Below are positions 1 through 5,529 of a stretch of DNA of 5,529 bases, piece after piece. This stretch comes from Bacteroidales bacterium. GTDB lineage: Bacteria; Bacteroidota; Bacteroidia; Bacteroidales; UBA7960. The position numbers and the translations under genes were made by a program. The DNA is taken from NCBI GenBank assembly GCA_007131895.1, contig SLPR01000265.1, positions 1 to 5,529 of the forward strand, read 5' to 3'. Below the pieces are notes generated by a model. It made no database searches, had not been told where the DNA came from, and worked only from the letters and a program-made list of their open reading frames with translations. How positions within the stretch are numbered: the stretch's first letter is position 1; each line of letters opens with the position of its first letter.

Positions 1-1
1 A

Positions 2-814
2 TTATTCCCATAACTGAAAAGAGAAGTACAGCGGATGGGCTGCGGGAGAATCTTCATAATAAGGTCCTGCACTGGCTGTATACCGGTAGAGTCTTTGAAC
101 CTCCATGCCTTCATTGTTCAGCTCGGTCATATATGCCGTAAATCTCAGGGTGAAGCTCTGACCGTAAGGAACTTCAGCGCTAAACTTTCCGTTTTGTTGC
201 ACGCTGACTGCTGTAGACCAGTTCTCATTGAAAAGGACCAGTTGTGTTCCCTGTGGTACATATCCTTGCTGACCGGAAATGAGATTAAAAATAGACGTTC
301 CCTGCCATGCTCTGCTGACAAGCAATGCTGGTGTGCCCAAATCAGTGAAGGTGTAATTGATTTCCCTGAAGGAGGTTTGATCCGGATAAACGGAAACATG
401 TACCGGGTTGGCCTGAAACAGCTTTTTAAGGGTTTCGGAAGGTGCATTGTAAGGCTGAACCTGCTCATATACAAAGGCTTCCGGAATAATCTGAAGGAAC
501 ACACCCGATTCCCTTGAAGGGACCGAATCAAGCCTTACCATTCCATTATTAACCTCTCCCACATGACTCCATCTTCCAGTGGTTGCATTGGGGTTGAATT
601 GAGAGTAATTTACCGTAAATAGTACCTTTACCCCGTTGGGTGCAGGCTGGAGCCCCAGCTCCTGTGCATTGAGATTGGCAAAAAGATACACTTCCACTGC
701 ACCGGTTTTGGTCAAATCAAGTTGAAGTTCCGAATTTTTGATGTCATCTTCACATCCGGAAAAAAGTAAAACTCCTGCGACCAGCAAAAGATACTTTGAA
801 AACATTTTTTTCAT
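2..814 (-). CDS. Surface lipoprotein of unknown function with two beta-rich segments
   Basis: This is a complete 270-residue frame. I do not recognise the family. I place the start at 814 because a lipoprotein signal peptide follows at once: lysines at residues 2, 3 and 7, a hydrophobic run at about 9-18, and a lipobox LFSGC with Cys21. The frame stays open upstream to 904, but that start would put 30 polar residues before the signal peptide. Met4 is an alternative start. Cys21 is followed by EDD; in Bacteroidota, acidic residues right after the lipidated cysteine act as a surface-export signal, so the protein is probably on the outer face of the outer membrane (inference). The mature part has no cysteine besides Cys21 and no catalytic motif that I can see. 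Residues 37-113 and 172-230 both look like beta-sandwich modules with a V/L-L-F strand, an NG turn and a V-P step. The last residues (FSFQLWE) form a likely final beta strand. It lies downstream of a non-coding stretch and appears to be transcribed alone. Confidence 0.75.
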   Translation of the reverse strand: MKKMFSKYLLLVAGVLLFSGCEDDIKNSELQLDLTKTGAVEVYLFANLNAQELGLQPAPNGVKVLFTVNYSQFNPNATTGRWSHVGEVNNGMVRLDSVPSRESGVFLQIIPEAFVYEQVQPYNAPSETLKKLFQANPVHVSVYPDQTSFREINYTFTDLGTPALLVSRAWQGTSIFNLISGQQGYVPQGTQLVLFNENWSTAVSVQQNGKFSAEVPYGQSFTLRFTAYMTELNNEGMEVQRLYRYTASAGPYYEDSPAAHPLYFSFQLWE

Positions 815-1071
815 GTGATTTTTGATTAAGGTTAAACTTTGGTTGCCAAATAAATCAGTCAATGAATTATGTATGCAGCTTTTCACACACTCATTCCCAG
901 ACATCTTAATTATTTTCCATTTTTATGTTAAAATAATTTGCTTCTGATGTATATTAAAGGAAATATAACCGTTAAAAAAAACAAATTCAAACCCAGGTCT
1001 AATTATCCATACCCCTTGTCTTAATCTGCAAAAACATTCAGCTTAAAACCTCTCTGTAAAAGATAAGTGGA

Positions 1072-1101
1072 CAAATATAACAAATAAACCAATACCTCAA
1101 T
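1072..1101 (-). promoter_or_regulatory. Possible promoter for the lipoprotein gene
   Basis: Read on the minus strand, bases 1079 to 1072 are TATATTTG, an exact match to the Bacteroidota -7 element TAnnTTTG. Eighteen bases upstream, at 1101-1098, is ATTG, one mismatch from the -33 TTTG element. The implied transcript would carry a leader of about 250 nt before the start at 814, which is long. The AT-rich context makes chance matches likely, so this is tentative. Confidence 0.25.
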
Positions 1102-1161
1102 TAATTTAACCAAATAATTTTATGTTAAGGGCTTTATAAACGCTAAAAAGATAGGGGAAGA

Positions 1162-1302
1162 TCAGTAATTTTTAACATTTTGAAAAGTGTATCCGGGTGC
1201 AGAAGCACTGTATCTTACCAAAAGAGCGTCCTGGTTATAGCGAATTTTCTGACCCAGCCCCTGAATAAAGTGGTGGGGTGAGCTGTAGTCACCCCACCAC
1301 TA
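1162..1302 (-). pseudogene. Possible gene remnant: 45-codon C-terminal tail without a start
   Basis: On the minus strand a frame runs from just after a TAG at 1302-1300 through 45 sense codons to a TGA at 1164-1162. The peptide begins WWGDYSSPHHFIQGLG and continues with IRYNQDALLVRYSASAPGY before ending NVKNY. It has the composition of a folded, beta-rich bacterial protein and not of translated intergenic AT-rich DNA, but it contains no Met, Val or Leu start codon in a sensible place. One reading is the surviving 3' end of a decayed gene whose upstream part has been replaced by the hairpin region. Another is a chance frame across a non-coding repeat, since its first 11 codons overlap the hairpin at 1269-1301. 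I do not recognise a family. Confidence 0.3.
1269..1301 (-). repeat. Perfect 13-bp hairpin, left member of an inverted pair
   Basis: The arm AGTGGTGGGGTGA (1269-1281) is the exact reverse complement of 1289-1301, with a 7-base loop at 1282-1288. It is assigned to the minus strand because in that direction the inner sequence reads GACT-A-CAGCTC, matching the second hairpin read on the plus strand. Neither side has a proper run of T, so it is not a textbook intrinsic terminator, although it could stop or stabilise transcripts arriving from the U32 gene. Confidence 0.7.
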
Positions 1303-1352
1303 AATTAAAACTGTGCATGTTAAAGCTGACAGGAGTTCAGGAATTTATTTTA

Positions 1353-1384
1353 GTCCGGTGGCGACTTTCAGCTCGCCACCGGAC
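1353..1384. terminator. Perfect 12-bp hairpin downstream of the U32 gene, terminator-like
   Basis: The arm GTCCGGTGGCGA (1353-1364) pairs perfectly with 1373-1384 across the 8-base loop CTTTCAGC. It begins 32 bases beyond the stop codon of the U32 gene, where a terminator or a 3'-end-stabilising stem of the operon would be expected. Read on the minus strand it is followed by TAAAATAAATT, not by a U-tract, so factor-independent termination is uncertain. On the plus strand its 5' flank (TTTATTTTAG) and inner sequence (GACTTTCAGCTC) resemble those of the hairpin at 1269-1301 read on the minus strand. Confidence 0.5.
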
Positions 1385-1416
1385 AAGCGGATGTATTGGA
1401 GGAAGACGGAATAAGC

Positions 1417-2664
1417 TCAGAACTCTTCCCTTACCTCCACGATCTTATAAATCTTATCGCCTCTTCTTACAACATCGGGCACAGCGAATGAACACATTTC
1501 TCCTTTGGCAGTGCGCTGCACAGGTTTTAGTTCCACGCGGATTTCACCAGGTTTCATTTCCAGCACCCCGGTGGTAGGTCCGGTGATGTATATTTCGTCA
1601 TCTGAATGCAGTTCTCCGGTTTCCATTTTCACTTCAGCTACACCCAGTTTGGTGAAATAGTTGGTGACTTTCCCCACGTAAACTTTCTTTTGGCTAGCCT
1701 GCGAGCCGTATCTTTCGGTCCACTCCCCCATTTTCCTTCCCAGGTAATAGCCATCCCAGAAACCGCGATTATATACTTTCTTCAAATCAACGAGCCACTT
1801 ATCCACTTTGTCGCGGGTAAACGTTCCGTTGAGACAGGCATCGGCAGCTTCGCGGTACACCCGGGTTACTGTTTTCACGTACTCGGGACCACGGCCACGC
1901 CCTTCAATCTTGAAAACCGTTACACCGGCCTTTACAATCTTATCGATAAACTCCAGGGTGCAAAGGTCTTTGGGCGACATGATGTATTCGTTCTCGATGT
2001 CCAGTTCAAACTCTCCCTCCTTGTCTTTTACCGTATACCCCCTGCGGCATAGTTGCAGGCAGGCACCACGGTTGGCCGAATGGTTCATGTTGTCGAGGCT
2101 GAGATAGCACTTTCCACTAACGGCCATGCACAGTGCGCCATGTACAAATACTTCAATTTCCACGAGATTGCCTGATGGCCCTTTTATCTGCTCCCTTTCA
2201 ATCCCTTCTGCAATATCAGCAACCTGTTTTAAGCTGAGTTCACGGGCAGTGACCATCACATCGGCATAACGACTGAAAAACTTCACTGCCTGCAAATTGG
2301 TAATATTGCATTGGGTGGAAATATGCACTTCGATTCCCTGGCTATGGGCATAATCAATCACACTCAAATCGGAAGCAATAACCGCGGAAATGCCCGCATT
2401 TTTTGCTCTTTGAAGTGTGGTTTGCATCTCCTCCATCTCTGCATCGTAAATGATGGTATTGAGGGCCAGGTAGGTTTTTATTTGATGATACTTTGCTATT
2501 TCTACAATCTGATCCAGATCATCCAGGGTAAAATTCTGCGACGAACGTGAACGCATGTTCAGTTTCCCTACACCAAAATAGACCGAATTGGCTCCTCCCT
2601 GGATGGCGGCCATCAGGGATTCAAAAGATCCAACAGGAGACATTATTTCGATGAATTGCGACAT
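1417..2664 (-). CDS. U32 'peptidase' family Fe-S protein, probable RNA hydroxylation factor
   Basis: The 415-residue product carries the full U32 signature at 171-189: E171-x-F173-x2-G176-A-L-C179-x4-G184-x-C186-x2-S189. A second cysteine cluster follows at C202 and C206 (NRGACLQLCR), and C235 lies in SPKDLC. In characterised relatives such cysteines hold a [4Fe-4S] cluster, and C179, C186 and one or two of the others are the likely ligands here. Residues 1-310 look like the U32 barrel, with KIEGR at 252-256; about 325-415 look like a small C-terminal beta domain. The family is historically called peptidase, but members TrhP, RlhA and UbiU/UbiV support hydroxylation of tRNA U34, of 23S rRNA and of ubiquinone precursors. 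The length is near that of TrhP, but I cannot separate the subfamilies by eye, so no symbol is given. It is the last gene of the apparent operon, 89 nt after nspC, and may be partly uncoupled from it. The start at 2664 gives the usual short N-terminus before the first beta strand. Confidence 0.88.
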   Translation of the reverse strand: MSQFIEIMSPVGSFESLMAAIQGGANSVYFGVGKLNMRSRSSQNFTLDDLDQIVEIAKYHQIKTYLALNTIIYDAEMEEMQTTLQRAKNAGISAVIASDLSVIDYAHSQGIEVHISTQCNITNLQAVKFFSRYADVMVTARELSLKQVADIAEGIEREQIKGPSGNLVEIEVFVHGALCMAVSGKCYLSLDNMNHSANRGACLQLCRRGYTVKDKEGEFELDIENEYIMSPKDLCTLEFIDKIVKAGVTVFKIEGRGRGPEYVKTVTRVYREAADACLNGTFTRDKVDKWLVDLKKVYNRGFWDGYYLGRKMGEWTERYGSQASQKKVYVGKVTNYFTKLGVAEVKMETGELHSDDEIYITGPTTGVLEMKPGEIRVELKPVQRTAKGEMCSFAVPDVVRRGDKIYKIVEVREEF

Positions 2665-2720
2665 AGGGTTAAAGTGAAGGTGAAGATTAAGGTAAATTTA
2701 GAGGCTGAGCTTTAGCGAAG

Positions 2721-2744
2721 TCCCACGACCGGAGGGATGCGGGA
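2721..2744. repeat. Imperfect palindrome in the nspC-U32 gap
   Basis: On the plus strand TCCCACGACC (2721-2730) and GGATGCGGGA (2735-2744) pair over ten positions, with two mismatches and one G-T pair, around the loop GGAG. It is much richer in GC than the other intergenic DNA here. Directly beside it, towards the U32 start, is a purine-rich stretch with two tandem GTGAAG units (2674-2685). It could be a dispersed intergenic repeat or an mRNA-processing or stability stem between the second and third operon genes; there is no U-tract for termination. Confidence 0.35.
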
Positions 2745-2753
2745 TTGAGAATA

Positions 2754-3899
2754 TCATGAGAGTTTTCCTTTGTAGTCTTCGTAGCCGAAAAAGCGGCAGG
2801 GGGCAAAGGTTCCGTCTTCCTTCCAGATACCAATGGAAGGGTGCTTTACTCCATTGAAATAGGTGGTTTTCACCATGGTATAGTGTATCATGTCGTCGAA
2901 CACCACCTGATCTCCCACTTTCAATTCTTTTTCAAAAGAGTAATCTCCCATGCCCATATAATCACCGGCCAGGCAGGTCAGTCCACCCATGCGATAGACA
3001 GGTTTTCCTTCCTGTGCATCGGTGGCACCTAAAATTTTAGGTTTGTAAGGCATCTCCAGGCAGTCGGGCATGTGTGCCGAAAAACTCACATCGAGCATGG
3101 CTACTTTGATGCCTTTGCTTTCGATGATATCCTGCACAGTAGATACCAGGTAACCGGTTTGCCAACCCACGGCTTCACCAGGCTCAAGAATCACCTTCTC
3201 AAGATTAGGATAGCGCTTGCGGAAATCTTTCAGCAACTTTACCAGGTGTTGTATATCATAATCCTTGCGCGTAATATGATGGCCTCCTCCCATGTTGAAC
3301 CAGCGGGCCTGTTTGATAAGGGAAGAGAATTTCTCCTCCACTTTGGCCAGGGTACGTTCCAATACGAAGGAGTCATTCTCGCATAGTACGTGGAAATGCA
3401 ATCCTTCAACATTCGCTGGCAATACGTCGGGCATCTGATCCCTGGTTATTCCCAGTCGTGAACCGGGAATAGCAGGGTTATACAGGTCGGTTTCCACCTC
3501 TGAATACTCCGGATTGATGCGCAATCCCATGCTGATGGGTTTGTGAAAAGCTTTTACCTTCTCCTTGTATCTCTCAAACTGACTCAGGGAGTTGAAAGAG
3601 AGATGGCTGCTGTAATGCATTATCTGCTCCATCTCTTCTTCGAAAAACACCGGGCAATAGGTATGTGCTTCGGCACCCATCTCCTCAAAAATCAGGCGTG
3701 CCTCATGGAGGGAGCTGGCTGTGGCCCCACTCAGGTATTGCTTGATCATGGGAAAGGTTGACCACATGGCATAGCCTTTCAGCGCACAGATGATTTCCAC
3801 ATCTGCTTCTTTCTGCACCAGGTTCAGTATCTCAAGATTGATCCTCAAAAGGCTTTCATCAAGCACGAAGCAGGGGGAGGGGATTTGGTTGAAATCCAT
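2754..3899 (-). CDS. nspC: Carboxynorspermidine/carboxyspermidine decarboxylase
   Basis: This PLP-dependent enzyme removes the carboxyl group from carboxyspermidine or carboxynorspermidine to give spermidine or norspermidine in the cytoplasm. At 381 residues it has the normal family length and belongs to the fold-III (alanine racemase-like) decarboxylases. K41 in CALKGYAMW is the expected Schiff-base lysine. Other family marks are HFHVLCE (168-174), GGGHH (204-208, phosphate-binding glycines), EPGEA (239-243), FSAHMPDC (273-280), GGLTCLAGD (305-313), where C309 corresponds to the active-site cysteine donated by the partner subunit in this superfamily, and Y340 in the C-terminal beta domain. 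The protein should therefore act as a homodimer. The gene begins 17 nt after the dehydrogenase that makes its substrate, so the two are surely co-transcribed. The natural product is inferred as spermidine, since most Bacteroidota make it this way, but the sequence does not exclude norspermidine. No truncation or key missing residue is seen. Confidence 0.95.
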   Translation of the reverse strand: MDFNQIPSPCFVLDESLLRINLEILNLVQKEADVEIICALKGYAMWSTFPMIKQYLSGATASSLHEARLIFEEMGAEAHTYCPVFFEEEMEQIMHYSSHLSFNSLSQFERYKEKVKAFHKPISMGLRINPEYSEVETDLYNPAIPGSRLGITRDQMPDVLPANVEGLHFHVLCENDSFVLERTLAKVEEKFSSLIKQARWFNMGGGHHITRKDYDIQHLVKLLKDFRKRYPNLEKVILEPGEAVGWQTGYLVSTVQDIIESKGIKVAMLDVSFSAHMPDCLEMPYKPKILGATDAQEGKPVYRMGGLTCLAGDYMGMGDYSFEKELKVGDQVVFDDMIHYTMVKTTYFNGVKHPSIGIWKEDGTFAPCRFFGYEDYKGKLS

Positions 3900-3916
3900 A
3901 TAGTTAATTGTTAATT

Positions 3917-5116
3917 CTACATTTCAACAGGTAACGGTTGATCAACAGCCTCATGCCAGGGCAACCCATACTTAGGCAGTTTCTCCATAAACGGATCGGG
4001 GTTGAATTCTTCTACGTTGAAAACACCTTTTCCGGTCCATTTGCCGGTAAGCATCATCATGGCGCCAATCATGGCCGGCACACCGGTAGTAAAGGAGATG
4101 GCCTGGGCTTTTACATCCTTGTAGGCATCGGAATGAGAGCAGTTGTTCCATACATAATAGGTGCGATCTTTACCGTCTTTAATTCCTTTGATTTGACATC
4201 CGATGGAGGTCTGTCCCTTATAACCTTCCCCAAGTGAGGAGGGTTCGGGAAGCAATGCTTTCAGGAATTCAAGGGGTACAATGTCCATCCCTTTGAAATT
4301 AATGGGTTTGATACCTGTCATACCCACTTCCTGCAGTACGTTGAGGAAGTTGATATACTTTTCTCCGAATGTCATCCAGAACCGGGCTCTTTTGAGGGTG
4401 GGGTAGTTTTTTACCAGCGACTCCAACTCTTCATGATACAACAGATAAGAGGAACGGGGTCCGATTTCGGGATATTCAATGGACTTGCTGATTTCAAGGG
4501 GCTTGGTTTCCACCCATTTTCCGTTTTCCCAGTAACGCCCGTTTTGGGTGATTTCACGAATATTGATTTCGGGATTGAAATTGGTAGCAAAAGATTTTCC
4601 ATGATCGCCGGCGTTGCAATCCACGATATCAAGATAGTGCATTTCATCGAAATAATGCTTGGCCGCATAGGCAGTAAAAACACCGGTTACACCCGGGTCA
4701 AATCCACATCCCAACACAGCCAGGATGCCAGCTTCTTTGAATCTTTCGTGGAAAGCCCACTGCCATTTGTATTCAAACTTGGCCACATCCCTGGGCTCAT
4801 AATTGGCCGTGTCGAGGTAATGGGTTTTGGTTTGCAGACAGGCTTCCATAATGGTAAGGTCCTGGTATGGGAGTGCAACATTGATAACCATGTCGGGCTT
4901 AAAGTCCTCTATCAATTCCACCAGTTCAGGAACATTGTCGGCATCTACCTGTGCGGTTCTTACCCTGTCGCCCCCGATGTCGTGGGCTATTGCATCACAT
5001 TTTTCAATTGTACGGCTGGCCAGCAGTATATCGGAAAAAACTTCCGGTACGGCAGCACATTTGCGGGTGACAACATTGCCTACTCCACCTGCTCCAATAA
5101 TCAATACCTTGCTCAT
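3917..5116 (-). CDS. Carboxynorspermidine/carboxyspermidine dehydrogenase (saccharopine dehydrogenase family)
   Basis: The 399-residue product is a cytoplasmic NAD(P)H-dependent reductase of the saccharopine dehydrogenase (Lys1/Lys9-like) family. It opens with a Rossmann fold: VLIIGAGGVG at 4-13 contains the dinucleotide motif G8-x-G10-x2-G13, and ASRT at 33-36 ends the second strand, where the cofactor ribose is bound. Family marks further on include NVALPYQD (79-86), YLDTANYE (100-107), GCGFDPGVTG (136-145), DCNAGDHG (166-173) and WNNCSHSD (323-330). Saccharopine dehydrogenase itself is possible from the family alone. The neighbour nspC makes carboxyspermidine/carboxynorspermidine dehydrogenase far more likely: the enzyme joins aspartate beta-semialdehyde to putrescine or 1,3-diaminopropane and reduces the imine. 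It is the first gene of the operon, with a good -7 promoter element 44-51 bases upstream of its start. The start at 5116 places the glycine-rich loop at the expected distance from the N-terminus. Confidence 0.92.
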   Translation of the reverse strand: MSKVLIIGAGGVGNVVTRKCAAVPEVFSDILLASRTIEKCDAIAHDIGGDRVRTAQVDADNVPELVELIEDFKPDMVINVALPYQDLTIMEACLQTKTHYLDTANYEPRDVAKFEYKWQWAFHERFKEAGILAVLGCGFDPGVTGVFTAYAAKHYFDEMHYLDIVDCNAGDHGKSFATNFNPEINIREITQNGRYWENGKWVETKPLEISKSIEYPEIGPRSSYLLYHEELESLVKNYPTLKRARFWMTFGEKYINFLNVLQEVGMTGIKPINFKGMDIVPLEFLKALLPEPSSLGEGYKGQTSIGCQIKGIKDGKDRTYYVWNNCSHSDAYKDVKAQAISFTTGVPAMIGAMMMLTGKWTGKGVFNVEEFNPDPFMEKLPKYGLPWHEAVDQPLPVEM

Positions 5117-5159
5117 AATGAATATATTTTTTACACTTAAAAATTATACTTTCTTACTG

Positions 5160-5167
5160 CAAAAATA
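5160..5167 (-). promoter_or_regulatory. -7 promoter element of the spermidine operon
   Basis: Read on the minus strand, 5167 to 5160 is TATTTTTG, an exact match to the Bacteroidota -7 consensus TAnnTTTG. It predicts a transcription start near 5153 and a leader of roughly 35-40 nt before the dehydrogenase start codon. No clear TTTG -33 element lies at the usual distance (around 5187-5190 the minus strand reads CTTA), so the call rests on the -7 match and its position. Confidence 0.5.
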
Positions 5168-5203
5168 GGAAATTCCACGAACCTTTTAAGGAAAAAACAG
5201 GGT

Positions 5204-5219
5204 AGACTCAAATGAGTCT
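5204..5219. promoter_or_regulatory. 16-bp palindromic site, possible operator
   Basis: AGACTCA (5204-5210) and TGAGTCT (5213-5219) are perfect reverse complements separated by AA. The 2-base centre is too short for a full hairpin loop, so a dimeric DNA-binding protein is a more natural explanation than an RNA stem. The site lies about 37-52 bases upstream of the operon -7 element, within the divergent region shared with the DUF1289 gene. A regulatory function is inferred only from symmetry and position. Confidence 0.3.
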
Positions 5220-5375
5220 CCTCTTTTGGAAGATATTTTCAGATTTCAGCAAACATCCATCCTGCAATAGCTGTTAAAATACAAAACCGGGTCTAAGGTT
5301 GACATGTAAGTTTACAGATATTCTGCAAGGATTGCCTTAAAAAGCCTCATTAACCAATCAATCAAAATAAAAAGG

Positions 5376-5529
5376 ATGCTCAAAGGAAAAGGAATTAAAT
5401 CACCGTGCATTGACGTATGCATCAGTCGGGACGGAATATGTATAGGTTGCTATCGTACGCTGGACGAAATGGCCGGCTGGCAAAGCTATACTGAAAAGCA
5501 GAAAGCTGAAGTACTGGAAAAAATCAAGG
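5376..5529 (+). CDS. DUF1289 small cysteine-cluster protein (3' end outside window)
   Basis: The first 51 codons of a plus-strand gene are present and the frame is still open at the window edge. The peptide has the DUF1289 pattern: SPCIDVC (9-15), GICIGCYRT (20-28), then a conserved W35 and a charged helix with EKQKAEVLEKI. The four cysteines C11, C15, C22 and C25 form a compact metal- or Fe-S-binding knuckle; DUF1289 proteins are commonly described as putative Fe-S proteins, and their function is not established. Family members are short, roughly 55-100 residues, so most of the domain is probably visible. The ATG at 5376 is the only ATG near the domain start. The AAAGG immediately before it is too close to act as a normal ribosome-binding site, as is usual in Bacteroidota. 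The gene is divergent from the spermidine operon, with 259 nt between the start codons. Confidence 0.85.
   Translation, partial: MLKGKGIKSPCIDVCISRDGICIGCYRTLDEMAGWQSYTEKQKAEVLEKIK

Larger units (their letters stand above)
1269..1384. repeat. Inverted hairpin doublet, REPIN-like
   Basis: Two related hairpins (1269-1301 and 1353-1384) lie in opposite orientation around a 51-base AT-rich spacer. Their AT-rich 5' flanks face each other, so the whole 116-base unit is an imperfect inverted repeat. Both hairpins contain GGTGG, then GACT, CAGCTC and CCACC. They differ by matched changes in the two arms: GGTGA/TCACC in one and GGCGA/TCGCC in the other, with two extra base pairs in the first. Paired differences mean the fold is kept while the sequence drifts. 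This resembles the layout of REP doublets (REPINs), but no transposase is visible, and membership of a genome-wide family is inference. Confidence 0.45.
815..1416. other. 602-nt intergenic region without an intact gene
   Basis: The part from 815 to about 1160 is strongly AT-rich and contains no plausible gene on either strand. It probably holds the promoter and leader of the lipoprotein gene that ends at 2. The stretch TTTTATGTTAA occurs near 920 and again near 1118. The part from 1162 to 1384 is different: it is richer in GC and holds a coding-like fragment and two perfect-stem hairpins, listed separately. A short self-complementary site, GTGC-AGAA-GCAC, lies at 1197-1208. Open frames on the plus strand around 1278-1577 are not convincing, because they run across the hairpins and into the opposite strand of the U32 gene. 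Confidence 0.7.

Noticed and set aside
35..517. A 160-codon open frame on the plus strand
   Set aside because: It is opposite the lipoprotein gene, and its cysteine-rich translation lacks any domain pattern.
815..904. An N-terminal extension of the lipoprotein starting at 904
   Set aside because: It would place 30 polar residues with two cysteines before a clear lipoprotein signal peptide; the start at 814 fits the signal peptide.
2693..2700. TAAATTTA as an internal promoter for the U32 gene
   Set aside because: One mismatch to the -7 consensus, no supporting -33 element, and an AT-rich palindrome is expected by chance.
3900..3916. Short inverted repeat TTAATTGTTAA between the dehydrogenase and nspC
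   Set aside because: It is too short and AT-rich to form a stable stem, and it fills a normal operon gap.
4433..5140. A 235-codon open frame on the plus strand
   Set aside because: It lies entirely opposite the well-supported dehydrogenase gene and its translation has no recognisable motifs; it is a shadow frame.
5299..5304. TTGACA, a sigma-70-like -35 box upstream of the DUF1289 gene
   Set aside because: There is no TATAAT-like box at the correct distance, and Bacteroidota do not normally use this consensus; likely chance.
5307..5314. TAAGTTTA as a -7 element for the DUF1289 gene
   Set aside because: It mismatches the last base of TAnnTTTG and has no TTTG element at the expected distance upstream.

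Overview
The window looks like chromosomal DNA from a member of the Bacteroidota, probably a Bacteroidales or Marinilabiliales relative (inference). The evidence is an AT-rich genome with no convincing Shine-Dalgarno sites, a TAnnTTTG-type -7 promoter element, a lipoprotein with acidic residues just after the lipobox cysteine, and spermidine synthesis through carboxyspermidine. I see no phage genes, transposase, tRNA, rRNA or CRISPR array.

Layout from left to right. Bases 2-814 (minus) encode a complete lipoprotein of unknown function, probably surface exposed, with two similar beta-rich segments. Bases 815-1416 hold no intact gene. They do contain a 45-codon coding-like stretch without a start (minus, 1165-1299) and two strong GC-rich hairpins (1269-1301 and 1353-1384). 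The hairpins share loop and inner-stem sequence and point in opposite directions. Bases 1417-5116 (minus) are an apparent operon, transcribed right to left: a saccharopine-dehydrogenase-like carboxy(nor)spermidine dehydrogenase, then the carboxy(nor)spermidine decarboxylase nspC after a 17-nt gap, then a U32 'peptidase' family Fe-S protein after an 89-nt gap containing an imperfect palindrome. Bases 5117-5375 are a divergent promoter region with a good -7 element for the operon and a 16-bp near-palindrome. From 5376 (plus) a DUF1289 small cysteine-cluster protein begins and runs off the window.

How the genes work together. The first two operon genes are consecutive enzymes. The dehydrogenase condenses putrescine (or diaminopropane) with aspartate semialdehyde and reduces the product to carboxyspermidine (or carboxynorspermidine), and NspC decarboxylates that to spermidine (or norspermidine). 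The third gene belongs to a family now known mainly for RNA hydroxylation and ubiquinone hydroxylation, so its linkage to spermidine synthesis may be functional or only positional. The most unusual structure is the inverted hairpin pair at 1269-1384, whose REPIN-like arrangement is not explained by the genes.
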